Under the pieces are notes generated by a model. It had not been told where the DNA came from, ran no database searches, and saw only the letters and a program-made list of their open reading frames with translations. A stretch of DNA of 64,000 bases, from NCBI RefSeq assembly GCF_013409425.1, contig NZ_JACCAC010000001.1, positions 806,001 through 870,000 of the forward strand, given 5' to 3'. Positions within the stretch are counted from its first letter, which is position 1. Every line of letters starts with the position of its first letter. The translations under genes were made by a program, and so were the position numbers. Positions 34,701 to 43,977 of the stretch are shown here, in pieces. Source of the DNA: Nocardioides perillae. Lineage in GTDB: Bacteria > Actinomycetota > Actinomycetes > Propionibacteriales > Nocardioidaceae.

Positions 34701-36563
34701 GTGCCTGCTCGGACCCCCTCCCTTCACCTGGACCAGACCACCGACCGCCCGGCGCCGCGCGGCGGGGGCAACCGCCCCCGTGTGCGCGCCCCCGAGCTGG
34801 TGGGCCGCGGCTGGCTCGGCACGGGCGGCGAGACCCTGTCCCTCGCCGACCTGCGCGGCCGTTTCCTGCTGCTCGACTTCTGGACCTTCTGCTGCGTCAA
34901 CTGCCTGCACGTCCTCGACGAGCTGCGCCCGCTCGAGGAGCGGTGGGCCGAGGAGCTCGTGGTCGTCGGGGTGCACTCGCCGAAGTTCGAGCACGAGGCC
35001 GACCCGGTGGCGCTCGCCCAGGCGGTCGAGCGCTACGGCGTGCACCACCCCGTGCTCGACGACCCCGAGCTGGTGACCTGGCAGGCCTACACCGCCCGCG
35101 CCTGGCCGACGCTGGTGCTGGTGGACCCCGAGGGCTACGTCGTCGCGCAGTACGCCGGCGAGGGCCACGCCCACGCGATCGACGCGCTGCTGCGCGAGCT
35201 GGTCGAGGAGCACCGCGCGCGCGGGACCCTGCAGCCCGCGGGCACGCCGTACGTCGCCCCCGAGGTCGAGCCGTCGGACCTGCGCTTCCCGGCGAAGGCG
35301 GTGCCGCTCCCCGGCGGGGGTGCGCTGGTCGCGGACGCCGGCCACGACGAGGTCGTCGAGCTGTCGCCGGCGGGCGAGGTCGTGCGGCGGGTCGGCGGCT
35401 TCCGCGAGCCCAACGGGCTCTGCCTGCTGCCGGGCGACGTGGCCGCCGAGGTGGGCTACGACGTGGTGGTCGCCGACACCGTCGGGCACCGGCTGGCCGG
35501 GCTCGCGCTCGCGACCGGGGAGGTGCGCACCCTCGCCGGCGACGGCGCGCAGTGGATGCAGGGCGACGGCACGGCGCGGTTGTCGAGCCCGTGGGACGTC
35601 GCATGGTGGCGCGACCGGGTGTGGGTGGCGATGGCCGGGATCCACCAGCTGTGGACCCTCGACCCGCGCAGCGGCGCCGTCGAGGTCGCGGCCGGCACGA
35701 CCAACGAGGGCCTGCTCGACGGGCCGCCGGCCGAGGCGTGGTTCGCGCAGACCTCGGGCCTCGCGGCCGACGGCGACCGGTTGTGGCTGGCCGACAGCGA
35801 GACCTCCTCGGTGCGCGTCGTCGAGGCGAGGCCGGGCGGCGAGCTCGCCGTGCGGACGGTGGTGGGCACGGGGCTCTTCGACTTCGGCTTCCGCGACGGG
35901 GCGCCGGCGCAGGCACTGCTGCAGCACCCGCTCGGCGTGACCGTGCTCCCCGACGGGTCGCTCGCGGTGTGCGACACCTACAACGGCGCCGTGCGACGGG
36001 TCGACCCGGCCGCTCACGACGGCGCGGGGGAGGTGACCACGCTCGCGACCGGGCTGCGCGAGCCGAGCGGCGCCTACGTCGACGGCGACCAGCTCGTCGT
36101 GGTCGAGTCCGGCGCCCACGCGCTCGTGCGGCTGCCCCTCGGCGCCGCCGGCACCCGCACCGACGGCTTCGCCCGCACCACGAGCCGCCCGGTCACCGAG
36201 GTCGGCGCCGAGCTCGACCTGGTGGTCTCCTTCGCCCCGCCGCCGGGGCAGAAGGTCGACACGCGCTTCGGGCCCGCCAGCCAGCTGCTCGTCACCGCCA
36301 CCCCGCCCGCGCTGCTGCGCGACGGTGAGGGCCGCGGCACGGACCTGCGACGCCGCCTGGTGCTGGATCCGGCGGTCGGCGACGGGGTCCTGCACGTCGC
36401 GGCCCGCGCGGCGACCTGCGACGTGGTGGGCGACGGCCCCGACGCCGAGGTGCCCGAGGGCGCCGCCTGCCGGATGCACCAGCAGGACTGGGGCGTCCCC
36501 GTGCACGTCGCGCCCGACGGCGGCCTCGAGCTCGTGCTCCCCCTCGGCGGCGCGACCTCCTGA
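34701..36563 (+). CDS. NHLRC2-like thioredoxin-fold/NHL-repeat protein
   Basis: 620 residues. An N-terminal thioredoxin-like (AhpC/TSA) domain has the motif FWTFCCVNCLH with CxxC at C65-V-N-C68 and the cis-Pro loop ARAWPTLVLVDPEG. It is followed by an NHL beta-propeller (LPGGGALVADAGHDEVV; FREPNGLCLLPG; HPLGVTVLPDGSLAVCDTYN) and a C-terminal beta-rich domain (about 510-620). This is the domain order of human NHLRC2. Function in bacteria is unsettled; a thiol-redox or scaffold role is likely. GTG 34701 lies 7 nt after TACGGT, again a leaderless layout, in the 46-bp divergent gap with the phosphatase gene. Confidence 0.9.
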   Translation: MPARTPSLHLDQTTDRPAPRGGGNRPRVRAPELVGRGWLGTGGETLSLADLRGRFLLLDFWTFCCVNCLHVLDELRPLEERWAEELVVVGVHSPKFEHEADPVALAQAVERYGVHHPVLDDPELVTWQAYTARAWPTLVLVDPEGYVVAQYAGEGHAHAIDALLRELVEEHRARGTLQPAGTPYVAPEVEPSDLRFPAKAVPLPGGGALVADAGHDEVVELSPAGEVVRRVGGFREPNGLCLLPGDVAAEVGYDVVVADTVGHRLAGLALATGEVRTLAGDGAQWMQGDGTARLSSPWDVAWWRDRVWVAMAGIHQLWTLDPRSGAVEVAAGTTNEGLLDGPPAEAWFAQTSGLAADGDRLWLADSETSSVRVVEARPGGELAVRTVVGTGLFDFGFRDGAPAQALLQHPLGVTVLPDGSLAVCDTYNGAVRRVDPAAHDGAGEVTTLATGLREPSGAYVDGDQLVVVESGAHALVRLPLGAAGTRTDGFARTTSRPVTEVGAELDLVVSFAPPPGQKVDTRFGPASQLLVTATPPALLRDGEGRGTDLRRRLVLDPAVGDGVLHVAARAATCDVVGDGPDAEVPEGAACRMHQQDWGVPVHVAPDGGLELVLPLGGATS

Positions 36564-36581
36564 GGGGTCTGCCTGCCTGAC

Positions 36582-36607
36582 GGAGTCCCCGGCTGACCGG
36601 GGACTCC
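36582..36607 (+). terminator. Hairpin terminator after NHL gene
   Basis: Perfect 11-bp stem GGAGTCCCCGG / CCGGGGACTCC with a CTGA loop, 19 nt after the stop. It overlaps by 3 nt with the next, longer palindrome. Confidence 0.75.
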
Positions 36608-36646
36608 TGCACTTGTGGCCCGAGAACTCGGGCCACAAGTGCAGGA
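36605..36646. repeat. 42-nt near-perfect palindrome (20-bp arms)
   Basis: Arms 36605-36624 and 36627-36646 are exact inverted repeats around an AA centre (left arm starts TCCTGCACTTGTGG). A third inverted, shorter copy of the ACTTGTGGGCC core follows at about 36646-36662. It sits between the convergent NHL and lysE genes and holds no coding potential. Confidence 0.9.
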
Positions 36647-36745
36647 CTTGGCCCACAAGTCGGGCGGTGTACGCCGGCCCCGCGCGCCGCGTCGACCCAC
36701 CCGGTCCCGGACCCGGGCCCCCGGGGTGCCGCGACCGTCATGCGC

Positions 36746-37351
36746 TCAGCCGCGGGCCAGCGCGACCGCGAGGGCGGCCATGGTGAGGCCGACGACGGTG
36801 TCGAGCACACGCCAGGCACCGGGTCGGGCGAAGACGGGCGACAGCAGGCGCGCGCCGAAGCCCAGACCGGCGAACCACAGCAGGGAGGCCGCGACCGCTC
36901 CGGCCGCGAACCCCCACCGCACCGGCTGCTGCTGGGCCAGGGACCCGAGGAGCAGCACCGTGTCGAGGTAGACGTGCGGGTTGAGCCACGTCAGCGCCAC
37001 GGCCTGGCCGACGACCACGGCGAGGGTCCGGCCGCTGCGTGGCGCCGGACCGGCGTCCAGCACCCCGCCACCGCGCCAGGCGCGCCGCAGCGACAGCACG
37101 GCGTACGCCGCGAGGAAGGCGACGCCGCCCCACCGGACCACCTCGACGGCGCCGGGGTAGCGCTCGACGACCGCGCCGGTGCCTGCCACGCCGGCGACGA
37201 TCAGGGCGGCGTCGGAGAGGGCGCACACGGCGACCACCGCGCCCACGTGGTGGCGGGCCAACCCCTGTCGCAGCACGAAGGCGTTCTGCGCGCCGATCGC
37301 GACGATGAGGGTGAGGCCGGCGGCGAGGCCTGCCAGGAGCGAGGTGGTCAC
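36746..37351 (-). CDS. lysE: LysE-type amino acid exporter
   Basis: 201 residues, six helices. The LysE/ArgO family start LAAGLTLIVAIGAQNAFVLRQGL is intact, as are TWLNPHVYLDTVLLLGSL (the conserved NPxxYLD motif) and the C-terminal helix. It exports basic amino acids (lysine, arginine). GTG 37351 was chosen because it lies 6 nt after a TACCGT -10 box on the minus strand (leaderless) and because the family starts close to this point. It is divergent from the LysG-type regulator, the arrangement known from Corynebacterium lysE-lysG. Confidence 0.94.
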   Translation of the reverse strand: MTTSLLAGLAAGLTLIVAIGAQNAFVLRQGLARHHVGAVVAVCALSDAALIVAGVAGTGAVVERYPGAVEVVRWGGVAFLAAYAVLSLRRAWRGGGVLDAGPAPRSGRTLAVVVGQAVALTWLNPHVYLDTVLLLGSLAQQQPVRWGFAAGAVAASLLWFAGLGFGARLLSPVFARPGAWRVLDTVVGLTMAALAVALARG

Positions 37352-37421
37352 GGGGAGACGGTAGGCGTGCTGCGCCTCCTCAGCCCAGCGAAGGTTTCTG
37401 GACATTGCTTAGCATCGCTTC

Positions 37422-38336
37422 ATGCGAGACCACGACCCGTCGACGGTGGCCCCGGATGCCCTCCCGGCCCACCAGCTGGCAGCGCTGGTCGCCGTCGTCG
37501 ACACCGGCACGTTCGAGGCGGCTGCTCGCGCCCTCCACGTGACGCCGTCCGCGGTCAGCCAGCGCGTGCGGGCGCTGGAGTCGGCCGTCGGTCGCGTGCT
37601 GGTGCGCCGGTCGACGCCGTGCGCCCCGACCGGCGCGGGCGAGGTGCTCGTCCGGCTGGGGCGGGCGCACGCGCTGCTGCAGGCCGAGGCGTACGCCGCG
37701 CTGGACGGCGCCGCGTCCGGCGTCCTCGAGCTGGGGGTCGCGGTCAACGCCGACTCGCTGGCCACCTGGTTCCCGCTCGTGGTGGCGGGTCTCGCAGAGT
37801 GGGAGGGCCTGGCGCTGACCGTGCGCGTGCAGGACCAGGAGCGCACCGCCGACCTGCTCCGCTCCGGCGCCGTGCTCGCCGCGGTGACGGCCGAGCCCGC
37901 CGCGGTCCAGGGGTGCTCCGTCGAGCCGCTCGGCTCGCTGCGCTACCGGGCAGCGGCCGCGCCCCACCTGCTCGAGCGGCACCGCCACGGCGGGCGCCTG
38001 CGGTGGGCGGACCTGCCGCTCGTCGCCTTCGACGAGACCGACGACCTGCAGCACCGCATGCTCGCCGCCCGGGGCCATGCGGAGGCCCGCGTCGTGCACC
38101 GCGTGCCGACCACCGAGGGGTTCCTGGCCGCGGTCACCGCCGGGCTCGGCTGGGGGCTCGTGCCGGAGCCGCAGCTGGCGCCCCTGGTGGCGGCCGGCCG
38201 GCTGGTCGAGGTGGGCCCGCGCGAGCGGGTCGACGTCGCGCTGCACTGGCAGCGGTGGCGCCTGACCTCGCCGGTCCTGGACCGGCTCACCGGCCTCGTG
38301 CGCGAGGCCGCGCGAGCGCACCTGCGGCGACGCTGA
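37422..38336 (+). CDS. lysG: LysR-family regulator LysG/ArgP of lysE
   Basis: 304 residues. N-terminal HTH HQLAALVAVVDTGTFEAAAR, then ALHVTPSAVSQRVRALE. The effector domain has the ArgP/IciA-type sequence VNADSLATWFPLV. LysG proteins activate lysE when basic amino acids accumulate. ATG 37422 lies 6 nt after TAGCAT (37410-37415), so it is probably leaderless; this element lies in the shared 70-bp promoter region with lysE. Confidence 0.94.
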   Translation: MRDHDPSTVAPDALPAHQLAALVAVVDTGTFEAAARALHVTPSAVSQRVRALESAVGRVLVRRSTPCAPTGAGEVLVRLGRAHALLQAEAYAALDGAASGVLELGVAVNADSLATWFPLVVAGLAEWEGLALTVRVQDQERTADLLRSGAVLAAVTAEPAAVQGCSVEPLGSLRYRAAAAPHLLERHRHGGRLRWADLPLVAFDETDDLQHRMLAARGHAEARVVHRVPTTEGFLAAVTAGLGWGLVPEPQLAPLVAAGRLVEVGPRERVDVALHWQRWRLTSPVLDRLTGLVREAARAHLRRR

Positions 38337-38380
38337 CGGGCCGCCGGCCGGCCGGCTGCCGGCCCGACCTCGTCCGACGA

Positions 38381-38416
38381 CGAGGGGCCGCCCCGCAGCA
38401 GCGGAGCGGCCCCTCG
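38381..38416. terminator. Bidirectional hairpin terminator
   Basis: Perfect 11-bp stem (CGAGGGGCCGC / GCGGCCCCTCG) with an inner partial stem CCGC/GCGG, in the 139-bp gap between convergent lysG and the acyl-CoA dehydrogenase gene. Confidence 0.8.
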
Positions 38417-38475
38417 GGCAGGCCCGGGGTGAGGGGGCCCGTCAGGGCGAGGTCGAGGACCTCACGGGGTGGACC

Positions 38476-40347
38476 TCAGAAGGCCGCCTCGTCGAGCTCC
38501 ATCACCGACAGGTCGGTGGCCTGGGCGATGGCGAGCTCGGCGCTGATCTTCGGCAGCACGGTCTGGGCGAAGAACTGCGCCGCGGCGACCTTGCCCTCGT
38601 AGAACGCCTGGTCCTTGCCGGCGTCGCCGCCGAGCTTCTGCAGCGCGACGTCGGCGCCGCGGAGCAGCAGCCAGCCGCAGACCACGTCGCCGAGCACCAT
38701 GAGCAGGCGGGTGGTGTTGAGGGCCACCTTGTAGACGTTGCGCACGTCGCCGCCCTCGGCGTTGACGTCGGCGCTCATCAGGTCGTTGATCATGTGGCCG
38801 ACCAGCGCGTTGGTGTCCTCCAGCGCCTTGGCGAGCAGACCGCGCTCGACCTTGAGGCGACCGTTGCCGGCCTCGGACTCGAGGAACGCCTGCACCTCGC
38901 CCGCGAGGTGGCCCAGCGCGACGGCCTGGTTCTTCACGATCTTGCGGAAGAAGAGGTCCTGGCCCTGGATCGCGGTGGTGCCCTCGTAGAGGGTGTCGAT
39001 CTTGGCGTCGCGGACGTACTGCTCGACGGGGTAGTCCTGCAGGAAGCCGGACCCGCCGAAGGTCTGCAGCGACTCGGTGCCGAGCAGCACCCACGAGCGC
39101 TCCGAGCCGTAGCCCTTGACGATCGGCAGCAGCAGGTCGTTGACGGCCTCGGCGAGCTCGTCGCGCTCGCCGGCGTGCTCGGCCAGCATGACCCTGTCCT
39201 GCCAGGACGCGGTGTAGAGGACGAGCGCGCGCATCGCCTCGGCGTACGCCTTCTGCGTCATCAGCGACCGGCGGACGTCGGGGTGGTGAGTGATGGTGAC
39301 GCGCGGCGCGGTCTTGGCGGCGTTGGTCAGGTCGGCGCCCTGCACGCGGCTCTTCGCGAACTCGAGGGCGTTGAGGTAGCCGGTCGACAGCGTCGCGATG
39401 GCCTTCGTGCCGACCATCATGCGGGCGTTCTCGATGACCTGGAACATCTGCGCGATGCCGTCGTGCACCTCGCCGAGCAGCCAGCCCTTGGCCGGCTCTC
39501 CGCCGCCGACCTGCGGGTCGCCGAAGGTGACCTCGCAGGTGTTGGAGACCTTGATGCCCATCTTGTGCTCGACGCCGGTGACGTAGACGCCGTTGCGCTC
39601 GCCCGTGAGCTCGCCGGTCTCGTGGTCGAAGTGGTGGGTGGGCATCCAGAACAGCGAGAGGCCCTTGGTGCCGGGGCCGCCGACGCCCTCGACGCCCTCG
39701 GGGCGCGCGAGCACGAGGTGCATGATGTTCTCGCTCATGTCGTGCTCGGCCGAGGTGATGAAGCGCTTGACGCCGGTGATGTTCCACGAGCCGTCGGCGT
39801 TGGGGGTGGCCTTGGTGCGGCCGGCGCCCACGTCGGAGCCGGCGTCGGGCTCGGTGAGGACCATGGTGCAGCCCCACTCGCGCTCGACCATGATCTGCGC
39901 GACGCGCTTGTCGCGCTCGTTGCCGTTGGCGTAGACGACGCCCGCGAACGGCGCGCCCGCGGCGTACATGTGCACCGGCGCGTTGGAGCCGAGCACCATC
40001 TCGCCGATGGCCCAGTTCAGGCTGGAGGGGGCGGGGGTGCCGCCGAGCTCCTCGCGGATCTGCAGGCGCCAGAACTCCGCGTCCATCCACGCGCGGTAGC
40101 TCTTCTTGAAGGACTCGGGCACCGGCGCGGTGTGGGTCGCGGGGTCGAAGACCGGCGGGTTGCGGTCGCTGTCCTCGAAGGAGGCGGCGAGGTCTTCGCG
40201 GGCGAGGCGGTCGACCTCGGCCAGCACCTCGCGGGCCGTCTCGCCGTCGATCTCCGCGAAGGGACCCTGCCCGAGGACCTCGTCCCGGCCGAGCACCTCG
40301 AAGAGGTTGAACTCGATGTCGCGCAGGTTGCTCTTGTAGTGGCTCAC
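38476..40347 (-). CDS. Large acyl-CoA dehydrogenase (FadE5-like)
   Basis: 623 residues, much longer than the usual 380-400, like mycobacterial FadE5. It has the N-terminal extension ([20 protein letters not shown]), the FAD/substrate middle domain ([32 protein letters not shown]) and the catalytic Glu in [15 protein letters not shown], followed by a C-terminal helical domain. It performs the first oxidation of beta-oxidation, donating electrons to ETF. GTG 40347 has an AAGG ribosome site. The promoter holds a palindrome (40427-40442) shared with etfD. Confidence 0.94.
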   Translation of the reverse strand: MSHYKSNLRDIEFNLFEVLGRDEVLGQGPFAEIDGETAREVLAEVDRLAREDLAASFEDSDRNPPVFDPATHTAPVPESFKKSYRAWMDAEFWRLQIREELGGTPAPSSLNWAIGEMVLGSNAPVHMYAAGAPFAGVVYANGNERDKRVAQIMVEREWGCTMVLTEPDAGSDVGAGRTKATPNADGSWNITGVKRFITSAEHDMSENIMHLVLARPEGVEGVGGPGTKGLSLFWMPTHHFDHETGELTGERNGVYVTGVEHKMGIKVSNTCEVTFGDPQVGGGEPAKGWLLGEVHDGIAQMFQVIENARMMVGTKAIATLSTGYLNALEFAKSRVQGADLTNAAKTAPRVTITHHPDVRRSLMTQKAYAEAMRALVLYTASWQDRVMLAEHAGERDELAEAVNDLLLPIVKGYGSERSWVLLGTESLQTFGGSGFLQDYPVEQYVRDAKIDTLYEGTTAIQGQDLFFRKIVKNQAVALGHLAGEVQAFLESEAGNGRLKVERGLLAKALEDTNALVGHMINDLMSADVNAEGGDVRNVYKVALNTTRLLMVLGDVVCGWLLLRGADVALQKLGGDAGKDQAFYEGKVAAAQFFAQTVLPKISAELAIAQATDLSVMELDEAAF

Positions 40348-40426
40348 GGAAGGCACCTTCTGTTGCTCGGGACCGGGCTGGGGCCGGTCGTCGGTCGGCC
40401 AGGGGGCCGGGTCGCAGGACGAGCGC

Positions 40427-40442
40427 CCTACTGACCAGTAAC
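40427..40442. promoter_or_regulatory. Candidate operator shared with etfD (acyl-CoA dehydrogenase copy)
   Basis: CCTACTGACCAGTAAC, containing the perfect palindrome TACTG-AC-CAGTA. It differs at only three of 16 positions from the etfD copy at 52044-52059, and the differences keep the symmetry. It lies 82 bp upstream of the dehydrogenase start; a CACAAT -10-like element on the minus strand would place the transcription start close to it. The size and symmetry fit a TetR-family regulator. Confidence 0.65.
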
Positions 40443-40629
40443 AAGATTGTGCCTGGCAGGTGGTGACAGTGCAAGACGCGCTCACCTGGAGAGGTGCGCG
40501 GCGGGGGGCACGGCGGGGCGCGGCGACTTGCGCCGAAGCCCCTGTATGTCTACTGTCCTGCTATCCATACTGTCTTGGTCGACTTCGTCCAGTACGGCCT
40601 GAGCAGGTCCCACCGGGAGGTCCCCCCTG

Positions 40630-41535
40630 ATGCGCAAGCTCCTCGTCCTCGGCTTCGTCGGGCTCCTCGCCCAGCTCGTCGACGGCTCCCTCGGCATGGC
40701 GTACGGCGTGACGTCGTCGACCCTGCTCCTCGCGGCTGGCGTCGCCCCGGCTGCCGCCTCCGCCGCCGTCCACTTCTCCGAGATCGGCACCTCGCTGGTC
40801 TCCGGGGCCTCGCACGCCAAGTTCGGCAACGTCGACTGGCGCACCGTCTCGATCCTGGCCGTGCCCGGCTTCGTCGGCGCCTTCGCCGGGGCGACCTTCC
40901 TCGTCAGCCTCGACGGCGACACCGCCAAGCCCTGGGTCGCCGGCATCCTGCTGGCGCTCGGCGTCTACGTGGTGTGGCGCTTCCTCGCGCTGGGCGGTCG
41001 CCGCCCCCAGTTCAAGGGCCGCCCGTCGGCGTGGTTCCTCGCGCCCATGGGCGTCTTCGGCGGCGCGCTCGACGCGGTCGGTGGCGGCGGCTGGGGCCCC
41101 GTCGGCACGACCACCCTGCTCTCCTCGGGCCGGCTCGAGCCCCGCAAGGTCGTCGGTTCGATCGACACCTCGGAGTTCGTCGTCGCGGTCGGCGGCTCGC
41201 TCGGCTTCCTCGTCGGCCTCGGCTCGGCGGGCATCGAGTGGGGCTACGCCCTCGCCCTGCTGGTCGGCGGCGTGGTCGCCGCGCCGATCGCGGCCTACCT
41301 CGTGCGGATCCTGCCGGCCCGGGTGCTCGGCGTCGGCGCGGGCGGCCTGATCATCCTCACCAACTCGAAGACCATCGCGGAGACGCTCGGGGCCACCGGT
41401 GCGCAGGTCGTCGCCCTCGCCGCGGTCCTCTTCGTCACCTGGGTGAGCGGCATCGTGTGGGCGGTGCGCCAGGAGCGCGCCGCACGCGCGGCCGCGCAGA
41501 CCGAGGAGCTCGAGGCCGCGTACGCCGCGAGCTGA
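40630..41535 (+). CDS. TauE/SafE-family sulfite/organosulfonate exporter
   Basis: 301 residues, about eight helices, with the two-fold TauE/SafE repeats (LVDGSLGMAYGVTSSTLLLA and GGALDAVGGGGWGPVGTTTLL). Members export sulfite, sulfoacetate or similar anions. ATG 40630 follows GGGAGG. The Rrf2-type regulator encoded 131 bp downstream suggests a link to sulfur or Fe-S status (inference). The 282-bp upstream region contains an AT-richer stretch (40540-40590) with repeated TACTGTC that may be the promoter or operator. Confidence 0.92.
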   Translation: MRKLLVLGFVGLLAQLVDGSLGMAYGVTSSTLLLAAGVAPAAASAAVHFSEIGTSLVSGASHAKFGNVDWRTVSILAVPGFVGAFAGATFLVSLDGDTAKPWVAGILLALGVYVVWRFLALGGRRPQFKGRPSAWFLAPMGVFGGALDAVGGGGWGPVGTTTLLSSGRLEPRKVVGSIDTSEFVVAVGGSLGFLVGLGSAGIEWGYALALLVGGVVAAPIAAYLVRILPARVLGVGAGGLIILTNSKTIAETLGATGAQVVALAAVLFVTWVSGIVWAVRQERAARAAAQTEELEAAYAAS

Positions 41536-41666
41536 GGCACCCCGTCGACCCTCGGGTCGGCCCACGTCGGTCGCGAGGTCGGCGTCGCCGTCGTCGGACC
41601 GACCGCGGCGGCGCCGATCTCGCCGCGTCTGCTGCCGCGCTGCGCGGCGTCTGGGACACTGCCCGC

Positions 41667-42125
41667 ATGCGCGTCTCCGCGAAGTCCGACTACGCCCTGC
41701 GGGCGCTCATCGAGATGGCCGGGGTCTCCGACGGCTCGCCCGTCAGTGCTGAGGCGCTGGGGCGCCGCCAGGAGATCCCGCACGGGTTCCTGCAGGCCAT
41801 CCTGGCCGACATGCGGCGCGCCGGCATCGTGGTGTCGCAGCGCGGCCAGTCCGGCGGGTGGCGCCTCGCGAGGCCGGCGGGCGAGGTGTCGGTGGCCGAC
41901 GTCATCCGCGCCGTCGACGGCCCCCTCGTCTCGGTCTACGGGCTGCGGCCCGAGGCCGTGTCCTACCAGGGGTCGGCGGAGGTCCTGCAGCACGTCTGGA
42001 TCGCGGCCCGACGGTCGCTGCGCGACGTCTTCGAGCAGACGAGCATCCAGGCGCTGGCCGACGGGGAGCTGCCGGCCGCCGTCACCTCGCGGACGGCAGA
42101 CGAGGACGCCTGGCAGCCCCACTGA
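41667..42125 (+). CDS. Rrf2-family transcriptional regulator
   Basis: 152 residues. The N-terminal winged HTH is typical of Rrf2 (MRVSAKSDYALRALIEMAGV; IPHGFLQAILADMRRAGIV; SQRGQSGGWRLARP). No cysteines are present, so it cannot hold an Fe-S cluster by Cys ligands and is more like CymR-type members than IscR/NsrR. GACACT lies 6 nt before ATG 41667 and may be the -10 box of a leaderless message. Its last 44 bp overlap the convergent sulfotransferase gene. Confidence 0.92.
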   Translation: MRVSAKSDYALRALIEMAGVSDGSPVSAEALGRRQEIPHGFLQAILADMRRAGIVVSQRGQSGGWRLARPAGEVSVADVIRAVDGPLVSVYGLRPEAVSYQGSAEVLQHVWIAARRSLRDVFEQTSIQALADGELPAAVTSRTADEDAWQPH

Positions 42126-43206
42126 CGCGTCCCTCGAGCGCCGCGTCGTGGCGGCGCAGGCGCGCGACCTCGACGAGGACGTCGGCGAGCGCCTCGGTGG
42201 CGCTGGCCAGCCGCGCCTCGACCGGCACGTCGTCGGGCAGCGGGGCCGTCGGGTCGGGCGGGGCGGGCAGCAGGTCGTCGAGGTCGCCGTGCACCGGGTG
42301 GCCGGCGGCGACCACCTGCGCCCGCCAGTCGAGTGCGAGCCGCGCCAGGACGTCGTGCAGCTCGTCGGGCAGACGCGGGCGGAGCGCTCCCGAGCCGCGC
42401 TCGACGACCTCCGGCAGCGCGGAGACGAGGGAGGGTGCCACCTCCCGCCGGTGCACGCCCGTCGTCACCCGCCCGTCGACGGCCCGGTTGACCTCGCGGA
42501 CGACGGCGGCGCCGACCGGGTCGAGCGTGCGGTGGCCCCCGGGTGCCGACCGGCGCGTGGGCAGCGCCACCGTGGCGGGGTCGAGGCCGACGACCTGCGC
42601 CAGGCCCGCCCAGGCCGCGGGCGCGGGGTCGGTGTCCTGGGGCAGGACCACGACGTGCACGTGCTCGGGGCCGACGGCCCGGCTCCAGCGGTCGAGCACG
42701 TCGCCGACGTGCTGGTCGGCCCAGAAGCGGCGCGCCTGGGTGTGCTCGCGCTCGGGATCGAGCAGCCGGTCGGCGTAGCCGGCGAACGACACGGTGCGGC
42801 CGAGCCGCACGGTGTCCGCCCAGGCGGCGAGGACCTGCGTGGCCGGGTCGCGCATCGTGACGACGACCTCGGTGCGCAGCGGCGCGAGACCGTCGAGCAG
42901 CAGCGCGACGGCGTCGTCGTCGCAGGCGGCGAGCAGCTCGGACACGATCAGCGGGTGCCGCCGGCCCCGGTGGGCGCGCCGGCAGACCTCGGCCCACGAC
43001 CCCTCGACCTCGCGTCGGCGGTAGCCCCAGCCTTGGTGCTCGTGCCGCAGCTCGAGCGCCGCGCGCAGCAGCTGCTCCTCCGACACGGCCGGCAGTCGGA
43101 AGCCTTGGTCCTCGACGCGGTCGGCGTGGTCGGACAGGGCTGCGGCGACGGCGGGCGCGCCGGTCCCGGGGAGTCCGACGTGGAGCCAGGCGGTGCGCTT
43201 CGGCAT
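42082..43206 (-). CDS. Sulfotransferase-family protein
   Basis: 374 residues. N-terminal AWLHVGLPGTGAPAVAAAL is the PAPS-binding P-loop region, with Gly and Ala where most members have K-T-G-T-T; VVVTMRDPATQVLAAWADTV is the second PAPS contact (3'-phosphate-binding R-D-P). The remainder is helical with an Asp/Glu/Leu-rich C-terminus. The altered P-loop leaves it uncertain whether PAPS is bound. Targets may be cell-surface polymers or a small molecule. The start ATG 43206 has no strong ribosome site. Its end overlaps the Rrf2 gene. Confidence 0.78.
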   Translation of the reverse strand: MPKRTAWLHVGLPGTGAPAVAAALSDHADRVEDQGFRLPAVSEEQLLRAALELRHEHQGWGYRRREVEGSWAEVCRRAHRGRRHPLIVSELLAACDDDAVALLLDGLAPLRTEVVVTMRDPATQVLAAWADTVRLGRTVSFAGYADRLLDPEREHTQARRFWADQHVGDVLDRWSRAVGPEHVHVVVLPQDTDPAPAAWAGLAQVVGLDPATVALPTRRSAPGGHRTLDPVGAAVVREVNRAVDGRVTTGVHRREVAPSLVSALPEVVERGSGALRPRLPDELHDVLARLALDWRAQVVAAGHPVHGDLDDLLPAPPDPTAPLPDDVPVEARLASATEALADVLVEVARLRRHDAALEGRVSGAARRPRLPSAR

Positions 43207-43296
43207 GGGGGCAGCGTGGCGCCGGCGGGTGGCGGCCCGGTGAGCAGCGGGCGGACGCCGGGCGAGCGCCGGGCGAGCGGTGGGCGCCGTCGGGGC

Positions 43297-43977
43297 TCAG
43301 CGCTCGAGCTCGTCAGGGGGCAGCTCGTCGAGCCAGTCGAGCAGCGGGCGCAGGGCACGCCAGTCGGCGCGCACGACCTCGAGCAGCCCGGGGGTGTGGA
43401 TCACCGGCTCGAAGCCGTGGTGGCGACCGACGGTCAGCGACCGGTGGCGCAGCAGGTCGATACGGGGGTGGTCGGCCGACCAGCCGCGCGGGGAGGTCTT
43501 GAGCCGGTCGCCGCCGACCTCCCACCCGTCGGCGCGCAGCGCGTCGAGCACGGCCTGCAGGCGAGGGCCGTGCTCGTCGTGCGCCGCCGCCTCGCGGAAG
43601 GCGGCCAGCCGCTGGCGGCCCGCGTCGTAGAACCCGCCGCCGGTGCGGACCCCGCGCGCCGACACCTCGACGTACCACCCCGTGGCCGGGCCGGTGGCCA
43701 CGAAGGCGCCCTGGTGGGTCTTGTAGGGCGTCTTGTCCTTCGCGAAGCGCACGTCGCGGTAGGGGCGGAAGACCTTGGCGGCGCCGAACTCCGGCGCGAG
43801 GGCGGCGGTGAGCGCGTCCATCGGCGCCTTGACGCAGCTGCGCCACGTCTCGACGTGGGCCTCCCAGAAGGTGCGGGAGTTGTCGACCTCGAGGTCGTCG
43901 TAGAAGTCGAGCGCCGCGACCGGGAAGCCGGTGAACGCGGGCGCCTCACCGGCTGCCGGTCCTGCTGCTCCTGCCAT
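43297..43977 (-). CDS. DUF2461 family protein whose ATG shares a base with tRNA-Gly CCA
   Basis: 226 residues. Family motifs are ALDFYDDLEVDNSRTFWEAH, FRPYRDVRFAKDKTPYKTHQ, and GWYVEVSARGVRTGGGFYDA. Function unknown. The only plausible start is ATG 43977, whose A is also the final A of the encoded CCA of tRNA-Gly, so there is no room for a ribosome site outside the tRNA. Translation must come from the tRNA precursor, from a leaderless processed transcript, or from internal initiation. Frame and motifs are otherwise clean. Confidence 0.88.
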   Translation of the reverse strand: MAGAAGPAAGEAPAFTGFPVAALDFYDDLEVDNSRTFWEAHVETWRSCVKAPMDALTAALAPEFGAAKVFRPYRDVRFAKDKTPYKTHQGAFVATGPATGWYVEVSARGVRTGGGFYDAGRQRLAAFREAAAHDEHGPRLQAVLDALRADGWEVGGDRLKTSPRGWSADHPRIDLLRHRSLTVGRHHGFEPVIHTPGLLEVVRADWRALRPLLDWLDELPPDELER

